A DNA stretch of 64,000 nucleotides. Origin: Erythrobacter sp. GTDB lineage: Bacteria > Pseudomonadota > Alphaproteobacteria > Sphingomonadales > Sphingomonadaceae. A program made the position numbers and the translations under genes. The stretch covers positions 59,766-123,765 of the forward strand of contig DAICXZ010000025.1 of NCBI GenBank assembly GCA_027311945.1. The letters are read 5' to 3'. Shown here one piece after another: positions 63,134 through 64,000 of the stretch (positions are counted from its first letter, which is position 1; each line of letters opens with the position of its first letter). The notes beneath the pieces are model-generated. The model was not told the origin of the DNA and did no database searches. It was given only the letters and a program-made list of their open reading frames with translations.

Positions 63134-63904
63134 ATGGCGCGCAAGTTCAAATCCCGGCAGTCAGGTCCTGACCGGCCGACCCTCTATCAGGACATCACCG
63201 ACCAGATCATCGCCGAGCTGGAAGCTGGCCGCGTTCCCTGGGTGCAGCCCTGGGCCTCGGCCAAGGCCCCGCTCCAGATGCCGCACAACGCGTCGAGTAG
63301 CCGCTGCTACTCGGGCATAAATATTCTCATCCTTTGGCACGCGGTGGTCTCGCGGGGATTTTCGAGCAACGCCTTCCTGACCTTTCGCCAGGCGCTCGAA
63401 CTCGGCGGCAATGTCTGCAAAGGCGCGACCGGCACCACTGTCGTCTATGCCCATCGCTTCACCCCGGGCGATGAACGGCGCCAGGCCGCCGAGGAAGGCC
63501 GCACGCCAGGCACGATACCGTTCCTGAAGCGCTTCACGGTGTTCAATCTGGACCAGTGCGAGGGCCTGCCTGACGCCTATACCGCCGAGATCCCGCGACC
63601 CGATCCCGGTCAGATCCTTCCCGAGGCGGAAGCCTTGATCAAAGCGACGGGCGCGGATTTCCGTATCGGTGGAGATCAGGCTTACTATGACGTTGCGAAC
63701 GACCGGGTCTGCGTCCCGCCGCCGTCGCGCTACTTCGATCCGATAAACTGGAATCGGACGGCATTTCACGAACTCGGTCACTGGACGGGCAGCAAAGAGC
63801 GCCTCGACCGGGACCAGAGCGGCCGCTTCGGCTCGGAGACATATGGACGCGAGGAACTGGTCGCCTTATCTGGACAGTCTGCGCCGTCCGCAACATTGCA
63901 GTAA
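63134..63904 (+). pseudogene. ArdC-type antirestriction protein, 3' end truncated
   Basis: The product matches ArdC/DUF1738 proteins: DRPTLYQDITDQIIAELEAGRVPWVQPW, SGINILILWHAVVSRGFSSNAFLTFRQALELGGNVCKGATGTTVVYAHRF, FNLDQCEGLPD and the metallopeptidase motif TAFHELGHWTG. The family continues after YGREELVA with 30 or more conserved residues, but here the sequence changes at about 63866 into unrelated DNA (LSGQSAPSATLQ, then stop). Such proteins bind single-stranded DNA and protect incoming plasmids or ICEs. Confidence 0.85.
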
Positions 63905-63928
63905 GGTCGGCGATGGACGCCCACGGTA

Positions 63929-63992
63929 GGCAGTAATCAGGCTGGCCGTAGCGCTGACCCAAGAGCTGGCGGAGGCCAGCCTGATTACTGCC
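63929..63992. mobile_element. end of an unidentified insertion (19-bp perfect inverted repeat)
   Basis: GGCAGTAATCAGGCTGGCC (63929-63947) and its exact inverse GGCCAGCCTGATTACTGCC (63974-63992) lie just right of the point where ardC is cut. This is the left end of another mobile element that continues beyond the window; its family cannot be named from the part seen. Confidence 0.5.
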
Positions 63993-64000
63993 GGGCCATC

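Overview
The window looks like a chromosomal segment of a high-GC alphaproteobacterium, most likely Sphingomonadales (Erythrobacteraceae-like). The basis is protein character and layout: a PopZ/DUF2497 protein next to a TolC-type porin, a ThiS-ThiG fusion, UrcA and DUF1491 proteins, LytS/LytTR two-component pairs, MmcB with an alphaproteobacterial SOS box (GTTC-N7-GTTC), and S9 and L28 ribosomal genes of alphaproteobacterial type. This assignment is inference; no 16S gene is present.

Positions 1-52,300 are ordinary core chromosome. In order: ptsN, a thioesterase and a cell-wall hydrolase; xth, an A-type Fe-S carrier and a CBS protein; a [2Fe-2S] ferredoxin, popZ, a TolC-family porin and a degenerate isoaspartate methyltransferase; class I fumarase; a LytS/LytTR pair; lipid kinase and phosphoesterase; rplM-rpsI; cutA-ctaA; merC; thiSG; an acyl-CoA ligase; ggt; pyrD; an AraC regulator; a complete suf operon (sufR-sufB-[DUF559]-sufC-sufD-sufS-sufT-GNAT-sufA); adenosine kinase; purD and xseA in head-to-head overlap; an M23 peptidase; rpmB; tadA; RNase T2; nadC; a second LytS/LytTR pair; DsbA-like and M48 proteins; a sterol-desaturase-like enzyme; mmcB; and a DUF6152 pair.

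From about 52,370 to the right edge the window is accessory DNA. A 5' fragment of a tRNA-Arg gene (52,373), an intact tRNA-Arg(CCG) (52,585-52,661) and a 44-bp copy of its 3' half (60,071-60,114) mark the scars of integrative elements that used this tRNA gene. Short CRCGGAAGCA repeats next to each scar look like integrase arm sites, but no integrase gene is in the window. Inside the 7.5-kb segment are an IS21-family insertion with a perfect 8-bp target duplication, a lipoprotein, and a compact lasso-peptide locus. Right of it lie an SRAP protein, two unknown genes and an ArdC-type antirestriction gene cut off by another insertion at the window edge.

The most interesting locus is the lasso-peptide cluster on the minus strand (57,134-59,410): a 38-codon precursor with a strong Shine-Dalgarno, a leader peptidase (B protein) and an asparagine-synthetase-like cyclase (C protein). 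The predicted core GGSGHFNEQCHPGTYN has the GGxGHxxE ring pattern of microcin J25 (Gly1 to Glu8). A 2-oxoglutarate/Fe(II) oxygenase-like gene converges on the cyclase and overlaps its end, so it could be a tailoring enzyme. No ABC exporter, isopeptidase or TonB receptor is visible beside it.
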